From positions 14,924,719 to 14,988,718 of the forward strand of contig NC_092281.1 in assembly GCF_036320965.1 (NCBI RefSeq): a DNA stretch of 64,000 bases, in the 5' to 3' direction. The position numbers were made by a program, and so were the translations under genes. Of the stretch, positions 47,335 to 59,765 are shown in pieces. The notes beneath the pieces were generated by a model, which made no database searches, was not told where the DNA came from, and saw only the letters and a list, made by a program, of their open reading frames with translations. The stretch comes from Panulirus ornatus (taxonomy: Eukaryota > Arthropoda > Malacostraca > Decapoda > Palinuridae). Position 1 is the first letter of the stretch. Each line of letters starts with the position of its first letter.

Positions 47335-48000
47335 ACTGTGTGTACTGTACAGGAAGGGATTTCTATACTCATGGGGCCCCATCTCTTGAAGTCTATCATT
47401 CAACTTGTTCACCTTTTGTATGCCGTCCACGTTCACAGCTGCATCATCCAGTTAATTCCCTTCCTCAACCAATCATTCTATTACAGTATTTCTTTATAGT
47501 GTTTTCATCTTGCTTAATTTCACGTTGTGGACGCAAGTGCTCTATCCTTGCATTGTTGAAGCACTGTTCGCTGTCAGTATCATCAAAACTGGTTCAGAAA
47601 CTTAAAGGTTGCGAACAGGTCACACCCTTACTCTTTTTTTCTTCCATGGTGAACAAATTTAAGGCCAATGGCCTTTCCCTGTAACTGAGCTTTATTCTGG
47701 CACCATCTTTGATGCCTTCCTTTGGACCTCCTCTATCATTTCTTTAAATGCGGTGAACAAACATGAAAAACACATTTCAGTGTTGGACTAATGCAGGATG
47801 TGAGGAGCTTGCTACTTCCTTATCCATATATTCAAATGTTAAGTCAACATTTGCCAGCAGACAGTTTGTCTCTTTTACTTAATAAGGGACTCTAGTGATA
47901 GGTCTGGGACGATGTCTACTCCCACAAACAGATTCCTGCAGCTTATTTCCTACTAGATAATATTCATGACGAGGTCTTCTTTTGCTGTGTACAATCTACG
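47335..48000 (-). mobile_element. CR1-like LINE fragment (RT C-terminal part and 3' UTR)
   Basis: Minus strand from about 48000 with frame changes: VHSKRRPRHEYYLVGNKLQE, VDIVPDLSLESLIK, LLANVDLTFEYMDKEVASS, KLLTSCISPTLKC with CSPHLKK ('SYIRP.LEY...WSPHLKK'), EEVQRKASKMVPE ('E.VQR.A..MVPEL'), then near 47460-47395 GN-stop-LDDAAVNVDGIQK and NKLNDRLQEM ('EWNKL..AVNVDSI..F.NKLD'). The final ~55 bp is the 3' UTR also seen at 26922. It is the most complete copy of the family. It differs from 23313-23945 in orientation and shares 'LLAN...FKYMDKE', so both come from one family. Many stops and frameshifts; no GT tract at this 3' end. Confidence 0.9.
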
Positions 48001-48864
48001 TTATTCTCCCTTTTACTCGGGCTGTATCTCGTGAACTGTGTGCAAGACCAACTTTGGATTTTCTCTCGGTTCCTTTGTGGACGGAAGGCAGTTCTCTTCG
48101 CTCTTCAAGTCCCTCAGGACTTCGGGCATCAACCGCAACCATAACCATCAGTAACAGCAAGTTACAGTCAGTTAACACCATGTTCTTGAAAGAATCAACT
48201 GAGCAGACAGTCTTCTGAAACTCAACTTCAAATATCATATAAAAAGATATACCCTGCCTCAGTGTACCCTAAATTTCTGTTAATGATATAATCAATTCAA
48301 GAATTTCCACTTCAATTTACTGCAGAGCATGAAAGGTGAATGTACCTGATACTGGCTATAGCCTCCCCGTCTACAATGCCATCCAGTGGTTCTCATCTTC
48401 ACTTCAGGGACCGGTTGCAATCCATAACCTATACTGTATCATTCATAACAATATCAACAGAAAAAAAAGGGGGCACAGTCTGGTAAAATGTACAGTTCAC
48501 CAACTACACCTTATGATATCATCTACATCACACAACCGGTCTATGATTACACAATACGGATAAACGAACATTCATGTACATCTTATGACAAGTCTGTAAT
48601 TACACACGGGAGGTACTACCGACACCGCTTCAGACACGCAACATACACACAGTCACCCACCATAACCCGGGTCCTTGTTCCTCATCTCTGTGTTCATGGC
48701 GGAAGTCGGAAACCCTCGACACGCATCTCCGATACATCATAAACAGTTAGCAAGCTATACTAGGCCGACGACGCGAGGAGTCCTCCTCCTCCCTCGTCTG
48801 GTAACATAATCTACGAGGGGGAAAGATTTCATCATCTGATTCGGGAACACTTTGTGATATACTG
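48001..48864. other. Unassigned sequence, no gene seen
   Basis: Could include more of the LINE upstream (an 80-codon minus frame at 48238-47996 precedes the readable part), but no RT motif is visible there. Confidence 0.4.
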
Positions 48865-49255
48865 CTCTGGCTGCACCAGTATACAGGGTCCTCCTCTGGC
48901 TGCACCAGTATACAGGGTCCTCCTCTGGCTGCACCATTATACAGGGTCCTCCTGTGGCTGCACCATTATACAGGGCCCTCCTCTGGCTGCACCAGTATAC
49001 AGGGTCCTGCTCTGGCTGCACCAGTATACAGGGTCCTGCTCTGGCTGCACCAGTATACAGGGTCCTGCTCTGGCTGCACCAGTATACAGGGTCCTCCTCT
49101 GGCTGCACCAGTATACAGGGTCCTCCTCTGGCTGCACCATTATACAGGGTACTCCTCTGGCTGCACCAGTATACAGGGTCCTGCTGTGGCTGCACCATTA
49201 TACAGGGTCCTCCTCTGGCTGCACCATTATACAGGGTTCTAGTCTGGCTGCTCCA
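48865..49255. repeat. 30-bp minisatellite, about 13-14 copies
   Basis: Units ctggctgcaccagtatacag plus ggtcctcctct in strict 30-bp register. Variants are cagtatac/cattatac and tcctcc/tcctgc, arranged in blocks. All plus frames and the minus frames stay open for 70-200 codons because 30 is a multiple of 3. gtatac is palindromic. Confidence 0.97.
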
Positions 49256-49529
49256 ACATTTACATTTTTCCTTAATACACAAAGTCGTCAGGTCATTTAC
49301 ATGTTCGTCATAACCCGAGGGGAGGAGCCTGGCTCAGCAGCATCACCAACTCTGCCGGAAGATGCACCTCAAGACACATTCTCCGCCGTACAGATGAAAA
49401 TCTGGCGCTACTGTAGCAGAGTCTCGCTCTTGACGCCGCCTCCACCTCAGGATATCTTTTAATTGAAGCGTCTAATGTCAGTTTATCATATTAAGTTTTG
49501 TCACGCTGAGACTTTACCAGGAGAGCTGG

Positions 49530-49965
49530 GGTATGGCAGGCTGGGGGTGAGGGACCAGGGGTATGGCAGGCTGGGGGTGAGGGACCAGGGGTATGGCAGG
49601 CTGGGGGTGAGGGACCAGGGGTAGGCAGGCACGGGGTGAGGGACCAGGGGTATGGCAGGCTGGGGGTGAGGAACCAGGGGTATGGCAGGCACGGGGTGAG
49701 GGACCAGGGGTATGGCAGACTGGGGGTGAGGGACCAGGGGTATGGCAGGCACGGGGTGAGGGACCAGGGGTATGGCAGGCTGGGGGTGAGGAACCAGGGG
49801 TATGGCAGGCACGGGGTGAGGGACCAGGGGTATGGTAGGCTGGGGGTGAGGGACCAGGGGTATGGCAGGCTGGGGGTGAGGGACCAAGGGTATGTATGGT
49901 AGGCAGGAGTTAGGGACGCGGTTTATGGCGCGATGGGGGTTAGGGACGCGGGTTATGGCAAGCTG
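49530..49965. repeat. 30-bp G-rich minisatellite with 60-bp higher order
   Basis: Units gtatggcaggctgggggtga plus gggaccaggg, about 12 copies to 49890, then three more diverged (gttagggacgcgg). From about 49620 two unit types alternate (gctgggggtg and gcacggggtg), giving a 60-bp repeat. Several G runs of 3-5 per unit give quadruplex potential on the plus strand. Unrelated in sequence to the 30-bp array 275 bp upstream. Confidence 0.96.
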
Positions 49966-51570
49966 TCAGTAGCGACAGATGCAAGTAGTACTCCGTGTGT
50001 GCCACGTTCAACCATCGTGTATCACATCTTCCCCTTAACGGTCTCAATTAACACGCAAAAGGATTTTCGACGGGAAGAGTTACGAAAAAAAAAATACTTA
50101 TAGTGTGAATGATTTGACTCATACACCTTTAAAGTACAGATAGAGAAAAAAAAACGAAGTACATTAAGACAAAACCAACTGCGGTTGTCTCACACTAACA
50201 CCGCACGAAGCCACCACAGCCCAGGTCAGCAGCGGACAGGCTGTCGCCTCCATCAGACACGTCCTGTCTCAGGCTCGATACTCCCACATGACACGTCCCG
50301 ACCCTGGACTGGTCACACTCAGGTGGGTGTGATGGAATGACGTTTGACAGACCAGTAAAGGTCAGGCCAAAGGCCAGGTCATCAAGCCCCAGGGGGTCGT
50401 AACGTAGTAATCAAAAGGTCGTAACGTAGTTCTCAAAGGTCGTCCCGTCATGTTTCAAGGGGTCTGAGAAAAGGCGTTCACCCGGAAGCTACAAAGGATT
50501 AACAAGTTCCTGTAGGAGAAACCCTCAAGTTCTCAATTAAAGGCAAAGTTGCCTGAACCGAACAGCTCCCAGGCAAACACTCTCAAGAAGGTCAATGTTT
50601 GTTGACGAAGACTGTTGGTCGGAAGCCGAGATTATATACACTTTATTCTTCGGCGACTTCCCAAGGCAAGTAAGTCTTTAACTTTACAGAGATTTTCAGG
50701 CGAGACGTTTTTAATGAATCCGCCTCAGTGAGGAGCGCTTTTGAGCGACCTGATGGGGGCACAACACCAGCGAAAACCCTACTGTTTCGCAGGGTACGAA
50801 CATAATGACATAAACGCGAGCGAAAGGAAAAGTAAAGCAAACAGTTTTACTGTTGCACCTTCTCTTAGCTTGGGACACTGTCTTCTAACGGAGACGGGTG
50901 ACAGACAGTTCTTGCAGAGCGGTGGCAAAAGCTGAGGTTATGAGCCACGAACAAAATCCTTCATACATGAGCCACGCCGGCGCGGGGGTCGGCTCCAGGC
51001 AGACTACATCATCTGAGAACGGTCGACGTATAGTTCTAATGTTGCTCAAGTTGTTGGAGGTTATACACACTCACCCCAGAAAGCGGCAGCTGGCGGGGTA
51101 ACAAATCGATGCATATAACTAACACCAGTTTACACTGCAAGACAGCCTCCAGTAGTTCTAATCCTAACACATTTCCTCTGGGGGGGAATTGTTCGTTTAA
51201 AATGAAAGAAGAAAAAATAATCCAAGGGAAAGGTTTCTTATTTTTTCTAGGGGGGAATCTGGCCGGCCCTGCGCCCGCGCCCCCCCCCCCCCCCTCCAGA
51301 CGGTCTCACCGCCTGATGTACCGCCCACCATTTGCTTCCAGACAAGTGCTGTACTTCAGACTGTCCAGGGGGATCTCCTCTTACGATGGCATGGTTAGTG
51401 GAATTTGTATGAACAACACCAACCCTCGCATATATCGCACACGGAGACGCTTGCCCCTTCCCCTTTTTTCTTTATAAGGTGGTTAGGGGTTGAGGAAAGA
51501 AGTGGCTGGACGGAGCAGGGTATAGTTCTGAAAAGGGGAAAAACAATAAGATATATTGAGTGCACTGTAC

Positions 51571-51573
<3 letters not shown>
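49966..51573. other. Unassigned sequence with a ggtcgtaacgtagt duplication
   Basis: ggtcgtaacgtagt recurs at 50395-50430, with a weaker third copy (ggtcgtcccgt). A C14 run lies at about 51281-51294. Frames of 60-122 codons lack motifs. Confidence 0.45.

Positions 51574-51634
<61 letters not shown>
51574..51634. repeat. (GT)n microsatellite
   Basis: About 61 bp of uninterrupted GT. Confidence 0.98.
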
Positions 51635-51635
<1 letters not shown>

Positions 51636-52692
51636 GTAGGTTCTCTGAGGTGCGTTGCTGGATACGTGTTTTTACTGCCATATTCAACTGCCGGCAGACC
51701 AAGTGTGTGTGTGCACTCAGTAATGGTGTTGGTCTGGGACAGGAAATTAGCCAAGCTAAGCTTGCGCTCACAGTGTACATCGCCTTCCTGGCCCGCGCCT
51801 CCCACTCACCTCCAACCGCTCGTGTCCCTCACTAATTTCCTTCCACTCCTAATGCTTCCCTCGCTTACTCCCCTCCATTCCTCACGCCTCCCTCGCCCGC
51901 TGCCTCCACTACTCACGCTCGCTCCTCCCTCTCTTCCTTTCCGTGATTTTACTCATTCTCGTCTGGGTTACGACGCCGTGATTCATGAGCTGCCAACGAC
52001 AGTTTTTCATCGCCTTAGGCCGGAGTATCTACGGTAGCTGGACATCACTGTGTTCTGGGGCGATCCAGTACGTGTCCTTCCAAAAACGTAACAAGTTTTA
52101 CGTTGTGCCAGAGTATACAACAGAAGAGCCCCAGAGGCTCACCACATGGGAGTTAACTCAGAGGGGACACTCCCTTAAGACACAGGGAGAGGTATGCCAT
52201 CTGGTCCTTAAGCCTTACGTGGTTGGGAGAGAACTCGGAAGACCGGAAGCGGAGAGCACAAAGGAGAGTGTGTGGATTCTATAGGAGATGGTGGAGGAGG
52301 GAAGAACTATCCGCTGCATCATCAAAAATCGAATAAGAGAGAAATAAGGTGCCGAAAAGAGCAGCTTTGTCGACTGGAGAGTTACACGAGTGACTGGTAA
52401 GGTCAGGAAAGAGGGCGAAAGGTTGAAATACGTAATTTGTTAGGGAAGCTTCAGTTTAATGACCAAAAAGAATTATCAGTGAGAACTCTGCAACGGTTTC
52501 TGGTGGGAAAGCGGACAGAATGACACTGAAGAGAAGGGAAGAGTTTCATGGGGCGTTATGTTCTGTCACTGAGGCGACAGGGGCGTTACAGCAACGGCCA
52601 TCAAAGCACAGCTGAGGGGCACATAGGTTTAGTATCAGAATATGACGTAGGAATCCATCGTAACCAAGATGACCTCATCGGCGAAGCAGTGC
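51635..52692 (+). other. Unassigned sequence; one unrecognised 99-codon frame
   Basis: The plus frame 51985-52284 (MSCQRQFFIALGRSIYGSWT...) has ordinary composition with KFYVVPEYTTEEPQRLTTWE but no family match. A purine-rich stretch follows (52290-52560). Confidence 0.3.

Positions 52693-52768
<76 letters not shown>
52693..52768. repeat. (AC)n microsatellite
   Basis: About 76 bp of uninterrupted AC. Confidence 0.98.
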
Positions 52769-52774
<6 letters not shown>

Positions 52775-53587
52775 GAAGTACTTATACAGTATAAGGATAA
52801 TGGAATATATTAACTAAACAGATGAAGCTGCGAATGCTAACACTATTCAAAGTTTAGAGATTTCGTGATGGAGAAAGCTCAAGAGATGTGTGCCAGCATG
52901 TATACAACTCCTTACCCATGTAGTACAAAGAGGCAAGTAAATATAGAATGTGAATCGTAGTCTCTCTCTCTCATTGCTCGTCAACAGTGCCCCACTTGCA
53001 TGTCTCATATGTGGCCCACACAAGATCTCGCTGCATCAGCATGGTGTCTCGGCACTCCCCAGCCTCACCCAACACCAGCACTTTTCTAAAAACGCAAAGT
53101 ATACTTTATCATCGTTAAGCGTCATACACCCGGTTCTGGGTCAGTATCCCTCAGTTTCCTAAGTGTTCGGTGCACTACACTACCTTGTGCGGCAGATGGT
53201 CGTAGTGGCTGTATACCATGGTGATCATCGTCACAACTGGCTCCTCCTCGCAAGGTGGGAGTGCCGGGTGTGCTAGTGTGTTGGCGGCGGACGGCTGGTG
53301 TCAGGCCGCCGGCAGGAAATCACAAGAGAGAGGAAAAGTCTTGATCGGTGTCTACCGGCGTCGGCCACTGAGGGAGCCGGTTGTGGCTTGGGGGTTGTGC
53401 CGTATTGCCAGACCGGCAATATCATTTACTACGTTTTACACTCCGGCTGAATAACACGAGCGTGCACCGCGGCGTGATGATGAGGAACGTCTTTATCCTT
53501 ACCAAATTTCCCACCAGGAAATTGCAGCCTATGTCATACTAGCCAACCCCACACAGACACTGAATGATATTAACTCTGTCAGAATGC

Positions 53588-53634
<47 letters not shown>

Positions 53635-54149
53635 TTATTCTGGGAGTTAATATGACACTCTGGTCCCTTGACAGGGTTCAGGTAGGTAGGCAGGCCGGCC
53701 GGACCTCCTCCTCTCCCCCGCGTGTGTCCCAGCTTGCAGCAACACCGCCAAACACATGCTAGACAACCATGCCGTGCGCCGCTGATCAAAGTGTGGATTT
53801 TCAGCGGTGATGAAGCGTTTCACTTCAATGGCGAAAATTTAGCGAAATGGAAGCCCAAGCTCGACTGAAAGCATGGGACTTTTCCCCTGTGTGATAATCA
53901 ATTGAAACACGACGCCGGTGCGAACGTATGCGTGCCTGCAGGCACAAACATTATCATTTTTATCATTGCCACACACACACACACACACACGACACACAGG
54001 TCCCCGGGTCTGTAGAGTGGATTAGAAACCCGATGGGAATCCTTTGATCACCGGCCTCGCCCTGTAACCCGACGCTCTTAAAGATTTCATTAATCACAGG
54101 CCGAAGCCTCGGTGACGAAAACGGGACGAAAACCAGATGAAAAAAAAAG
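52769..54149. other. Unassigned sequence with two dinucleotide tracts
   Basis: (GT)n at 53589-53629 and (AC)n at 53971-53990. A 78-codon frame at 53218-53454 is unrecognised. Confidence 0.45.
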
Positions 54150-54350
54150 AAGAGTGAACCTTTTGAACCCGAGATAGAAGAGCTGGGTGGACATCAGTGG
54201 GGAGGGAAGCGGGGTTCGTTCGATCTGAACCCTTAGAACCCCGAGAGGAGACAGATGACACCAGGCTGGACACAAACAGGGTTTCAATCTGAACCTTTAG
54301 AACGGGCGAGGAAGTCAGAGGTTTGATACGAACCTTTAAAACCCACGACA
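54150..54350. repeat. Degenerate ~60-bp tandem repeat, 3-4 copies
   Basis: (t)gaacc(t/c)tt(a/t)gaac or gaacctttaaaac recurs at about 54157, 54228, 54289 and 54330, each followed by gag-rich sequence. Confidence 0.65.
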
Positions 54351-54371
54351 TGTGAGCCGGCCAGGGAGAGG

Positions 54372-54396
54372 CGGAGGAGGAGGAGGAGGAGGAGGA
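54372..54396. repeat. (GGA)n microsatellite
   Basis: About 25 bp of GAG/GGA triplets. Confidence 0.9.
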
Positions 54397-54829
54397 AGCA
54401 GGGCTGTGCTCTGATCAGCGATTGCTTTTGCTCGTACGAGGCACGTGCACGCACGCACCATGCCCCCGACGTGAAATTATGGACACTAAACACCAGGTGT
54501 GATCAAGAGGGATTCACAGATCAACACTAAATCAGAAAACGTGACACACTTCAAAGCTTAAAGATTTTTTCAGCTTACGGAAAATATTCCATGAAACATG
54601 AATAATGAATGCCTGAAAGCTTGATGAAGAACGAAGACAAGAGCTGTGAACAACACTTGTGGGAAACTCTCAATGCCCCTCGGCTGGCTTACTATCAGAT
54701 CCAGTTTTTCATTATCATTCTTTTTCTGGTTTCTGGGTGGAAGGAATTCTTCCTCGCCTCCCATGAATCACAGGGGGGTATCCTGATACACTACACATGC
54801 CCATAGATAGCCTATTCCACACTTCCTCA

Positions 54830-55060
54830 GATATCTGACCTCCTTACTTCCTTGGATGTCCCTCCCTCTCACACACACACACTCACAAACATCCCTAAAT
54901 ATCCCACACATCCCGTAATCTCTACGATATCCGTAGATATCCTGCACATTCCCTGGGTGTCCCACACATGCGTAGATGTCCCACACACACAGATGTACGA
55001 TATATCCCACATATTCTCCCATCTCCAGATACCCTACACATCCTGTGTGTCACATCCAAT
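54830..55060. repeat. Eroded short repeat (tatcccacacatcc type)
   Basis: Words atcccacacatcc, gatatcc, tgtcccacaca and gataccctacacatcc recur every ~20-25 bp. Confidence 0.55.
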
Positions 55061-55389
55061 CCGTCAGAGAATAACACCTTCCTCCTAAAAGGTCACCAAC
55101 ACATTAAAATACCCCATACATTCTACACTTCCCCTGATATTCTTTCCAGCCCCCAGATATTGGAGGCTGCAGCAAAAACTGTGACTTTTTACAGTAAACG
55201 GCCGCGTCTCCGGGGAACTTCAGGCAAAATTCCCCTTCATCTGAATATGGCTGAACACAGGAGAGGGGAGACGTGCGGCCTGGAACAATGGCTTCTGCGG
55301 AGGGAAGACTTGGGGAGAGAAGACTGTGTGGGAGCCACAGTGGGGAGCAACTGGGAACATATGTGGGAAGACATTCCATGAAAGGAACT

Positions 55390-55510
55390 ATACTACTACT
55401 ACTACTTCTACTACTACTACTACTACTACTACTAGTACTACTACTACTACTACTACTACTAGTACTAATACTACTACTACTACTACTACTAGTACTACTA
55501 CTACTACCAC

Positions 55511-55543
<33 letters not shown>

Positions 55544-55563
55544 TAATAATAATAATAATAATA
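55390..55563. repeat. (TAC)n then (TAA)n microsatellite
   Basis: About 120 bp of TAC triplets with tag, ttc and taa interruptions pass into about 50 bp of TAA. Produces poly-Ser, poly-Leu, poly-Asn and poly-Ile runs in crossing frames. Confidence 0.97.
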
Positions 55564-56155
55564 AAGGTCTTAATCAATGCAGAGCCAAAGGCTATTAATA
55601 CACACAGAAAATACACACGTCGGGCCATGATAAGGTAAGGGGGTGCCATTGCGGTCTTAACAACACGAACACTACACAGCAGGTTGTTGATGATGATAAC
55701 AGCTGTTGGAATGCAGCTGCTCTTGTAGCGGTCAGTCAGTACAAGCCCGCATGCATGGTCTCCTCCAGGTCGTGGTGCCATATCATATAACTCGAGGACG
55801 GGGGGAGTTACGATGACACAAGGTGACGGCAGCGATAGCCGTGAATCAGCTCCCACCCGAACTGTTTGGATGAGTGAGGTTCAGGGGATAAGTGAAGAGG
55901 CCCAGTGTGTCTAGAGCACGTCATGGTCAGCGGTGTGAGGGGGAGCTGGGTGAGGATCATGCAATGGCCTTCGCTACCTGCATCTTTGCTAGTGGCCCCT
56001 GTTGTGTGGTGGGGAAGGAGGAACCCTGGCATGGGTGAGTCTGGGGAAGAACGCGGTGTAGATGATCTTCAGGTCAGACGTAGTGACTCAAAGTGTCTTC
56101 ACTCTACGAAGAATGTTGAGACCATAGCTGGAAGATGTTCCTGTTCCTTCACTGT

Positions 56156-56160
<5 letters not shown>
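55564..56160. other. Unassigned sequence, no gene seen
   Basis: Mixed composition, short frames only. Confidence 0.5.

Positions 56161-56241
<81 letters not shown>
56161..56241. repeat. (GT)n microsatellite
   Basis: About 81 bp of uninterrupted GT. Confidence 0.98.
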
Positions 56242-56242
<1 letters not shown>

Positions 56243-56468
56243 GTTGTTGCATTGTCTTAATACTGACAGCCAGAGGTTGATGACACTAAAATTCATGTGT
56301 AGATAATGGATGAACAACACATCAGTGCCCCTGTCGAGAGCAAGTGTTCATTATATCTGAACTTTTGCCTCAAAAGCGGAGAATCCTCTGTGCTTCTTAC
56401 CACGGTGTACGTAGGCACTGGAGCGAGAGGACACAGAGCGCAAGAAAGGTCCAAGGATTAGATCACAA

Positions 56469-56640
56469 GTCTATGGATGTTAACTGCGTTGTGTCGAATT
56501 CATCATACCATCGATTTAACCACATGAAAGTCAACCAAGCAGACTTGTTCAGTCAGTGTTCGACACCTATGGAACACTCTGGTACTTCAGTGAGGGCGTA
56601 GCTCAATATATGGATTTCTTAAAGCAATGGTAACACCTTT
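56469..56640 (+). mobile_element. LINE C-terminal remnant (CR1/jockey type)
   Basis: The plus strand reads NSSYHRFNHMKVNQADLFSQ; then, after a frame change, VRHLWNTLVLQ, stop, GRSSIYGFLKAMVTPL. This parallels 'FFSQRVV.LWN.LP..VV...SI..FK', the closing segment of non-LTR RT proteins, as in the copy at 26922-27205. Only the end is left and it is frameshifted. Too short to assign a clade, and I see no match to the 3' UTR shared by the other copies. Confidence 0.6.
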
Positions 56641-57609
56641 GGAAACGTACCAGTGCTTTTACATTCTCACCCCGGGCGTGGAGGAGAGACGAGAAACTTA
56701 AGACGATCCGGCGTAACACAAGCAGACACGTGACACTTGCCAGACACCGCCAGTTTAAGTAAACAGATGAGACCGCGCCTCAGCCAGCCTGGGCAAGTCT
56801 GACTGACGGGTCTTAGGAGGGTGACGTGATGTACCGTGTGAAGCAGATCCTCCTCGCATTACATCTTGCGGCTGACTGTACCGCGAAGCAAGCCACACTG
56901 GCCGGCCTCCCAAAACACAACCAGGGCACAGATAACAGACACCCGGCAACGATAATGTAGACCACATACTGAGAAGGGCATCGTTACACATTGCGTGGTG
57001 GACACCGCCCAGGACACGTAGTAACACTATGTCGGCCGGAAGGCCAACCAAATACGTGAGATGTGCTACACTCTCGTGCAACACATGTGAGCGACATTCA
57101 GGACTCTTCAGTCGTATCCGTCACTTTCCCCACGAGCCTCGTCTGCGAGCCAAGGCCTGTAGATATCTCACATCCTAAGACTTGAGAGGAGAGGGTCCGG
57201 TTCCAACATCAGATCAACAGTAAGATTCGGAGACACAAAATGCATGATGTGACTGCCTAGTCATCCTGAGGTACAACTGTTGTGCGGACACTACAATATG
57301 TGATACGTGAAAATCCGCCGAAGTTCGCGCAGTGCCATCTGCTGTGACTCAGATGGGCTGAGACGCACCCGAAGGAGGACAGGCTGTTTACAGAGGTGGT
57401 GCGGCGGCTTGGGAGGGCCAGCCAGGGAGGGGGATAAAATCTCTCATCCTGAAAATATTTAAGTTTGTGCGACTCGTCAACACAACATCATCTCCGCCAG
57501 ACTCCCAAACTCGACAAGAAACTCCGTCAACTGAGGATGAAAAAGAAAAAAAAAAAAAATGTCCACATGTTCGGAGCAGAGCCATCTGGATCCCGGAGAT
57601 GGATCTTAC
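56641..57609. other. Unassigned sequence, no gene supported
   Basis: The minus frame 56755-57084 (109 codons) is of ordinary composition but unrecognised. An A13 run lies at about 57547-57559. Confidence 0.4.
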
Positions 57610-57775
57610 TGGGAGCTCTAAGCTTGGGGTATGGGACTTCCCTGAGGCTCTAAATCTGGGATATGGGACTTACCTGGGGCTCTAAGACTGGGGTCTGGGA
57701 CTTATCTGGGGCTCTATACCTATAAGCTCTTGAACTTACCTTGAGCTCTATACTTGAGGTCTGGAACTTACCAGG
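57610..57775. repeat. ~34-bp degenerate tandem repeat, about 5 copies
   Basis: gggacttacctggggctcta / gggacttccctgaggctcta / gaacttaccttgagctcta recur at 32-38 bp with tggggtct-type ends. Confidence 0.85.
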
Positions 57776-59684
57776 ACATAGAACTGACTTAGGTTTTAGG
57801 GATTCGGGACCGAGAAACAGGTTTTAGGACATACGTCTATAAGCATCGAAATAAAGAGAATTTCGGAGATTTTAACCTTAAAAACGGATCGGACTGGACT
57901 CTGTAGGGTGGCCGAGTGAAAGTATTTGACTCTGATTTCAAAGTTCCTTGGACTGGGTTTCTACACGGGAGTCAGAACTCGCCTCTTGAGTATCTATATC
58001 TCCTCGAAGCTAAGTAAGCCTGGGACAAAAGACCCGAGAGTCTGGGTAACAGACCGGGTAATACAATACTCTGATACGTACACTTCCACACGGGAGATAT
58101 CTATGTTAGATTGTCTTGAGATGTCGTCTCCGTCTGCGGATAGTTTCGTGTGAATGTCACGCTCCTGCTATCTGGAGCAGCAGCGTGAAGGATTATTGGG
58201 TCACAAAAAAAAAGGATGTTTGCCAGGCCACAGTAGAGGCAGATAACTAGGCCAGGTTGTTGCAGAGTTAGTTCATCGTGTAAGCTTTCAGTAGAGTATC
58301 ATCATGAACCCATCTGCTCGGTACAAAAAAGAAATAAACCTCAGAATTTCCCATATCTTTGCGCCTTTTCTTGCAGGGTTTGTTTGGACCCATCCGTAAA
58401 AGAATCTGTCCTGTATTACAATCTGAGACACAGTGTTGCAGTGCAGTGACGACACACTTTGCGGTTCACTTGATTAACGTCTCCAGACCTATAGTCTGGC
58501 CTTAGTTGCAATGGCAACACACTTGATTAACGTCTCCAGACGGGCCGGAGTGCCAGCAGCACCTATAGTCTGGCTTTAATGTTGCAATGACAACGTCTTG
58601 TAATCCATTGATCTTGTTACCCTCTCCACCATACACGTTTTACTGGGCACGTTTCATGATGGTGGAAATTGAGTTTACCAGCGCCTGTTACACTCGTTAA
58701 CATGCCTCAAACACATCTGTTCGTCTTGTTCTAAATACAGTTTTTAAGACCTGTGACTGACATTTCAATACTGTATTCAAAATGCTCCTTATCAAGCGCA
58801 AGTCTGGCCAAGGCACCAACATCATGATGCAGTGGGAAACCTTATATGAGAGAGGGAATTCAAAATAGTGTAATCTAATTCCCTCTACCCGTAACGTCAC
58901 CATATATGTATTTGGCTTAAGAGATAAGCACGTTATGTCCTGGTCCTCAGAGTACTTTGGGCGAGTAGCATTTAATCATTATGAGGGGAGTAGTGTTGCA
59001 TCATGATCTGTTATCTTGTACCTGTGTTCCGCCAGCCACCTCAGCGATGTAACGCCAGTAACAGATAACGATAAAAAAAAAAATCGATCAAATTCCTCGC
59101 TGTTCCTGTTTCACAAAGGCTCAAGAAGGAGTTTCAGTACAGACGTGTATTTCAGTGCCCTCATTTAATTTCCCGAGGGTTAGGAGGAAAAATAAATGTT
59201 TATCAAAGAGAAAATGTTTAGTCTACTGGCTATCACGACAGTGGGGACAGAGAGCTCAAGTTTCGGTTGCGCAGAGCCAGACGTGCGTGGGCATGGCCGA
59301 GTTAACATTATCACGATAAATTACTACCAGGGAAAAATGAAGTAAACCTGACATCATTCTTATAACTGATTAGTTTATAAACGCACTGTTTTTCATTTTT
59401 CATCATTCGTTCCCTCATCTGCACAAAACTTATCGATTAAACTAAACTGAAATTATAAATATGTGTTGGAGGAGAGCATGAGATGGGATGAGAGAAGCGA
59501 GGTGGGATGGAAGAGGTTAGGTGGAGTGAGAGAGGGTGACTGAAGCCCTGTCGTGTGGCAGCCAGAGGGCCGGGTGCCTCTGATGGGTATGTCCAGCATC
59601 GCGACCACTGCCCAGCAGCAGGTAACACACAAACAGACAGTGTCCCGCTCTCTCCCATAAACAAAGAGGCAAAGGTGATGAACC
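57776..59684. other. Unassigned sequence with one partial duplication
   Basis: cacttgattaacgtctccag occurs at 58467 and 58520, each near cctatagtctggc: a dispersed duplication of about 85 bp (58460-58590). Nothing else recognised. Confidence 0.45.
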
Positions 59685-59765
59685 TCTCTCTCTCTCTCTC
59701 ACTCTCTCTTTCTCTCCCCCCCCCCCCACACACACACACACACACAACGCACACACACACACACA
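59685..59765. repeat. (CT)n, C-run and (AC)n compound
   Basis: About 30 bp of impure CT, a C12 run, then about 38 bp of AC with one acgc interruption. Confidence 0.93.

Noticed and set aside
48755..49462. Repeat proteins on both strands (GPCILVQPE, CTSIQGPPL types)
   Set aside because: 30-bp minisatellite open in several frames at once. No frame is favoured by its variants.
55104..55856. 250-codon minus frame with poly-Ile and poly-Ser
   Set aside because: Created by the (TAC)n-(TAA)n microsatellite.
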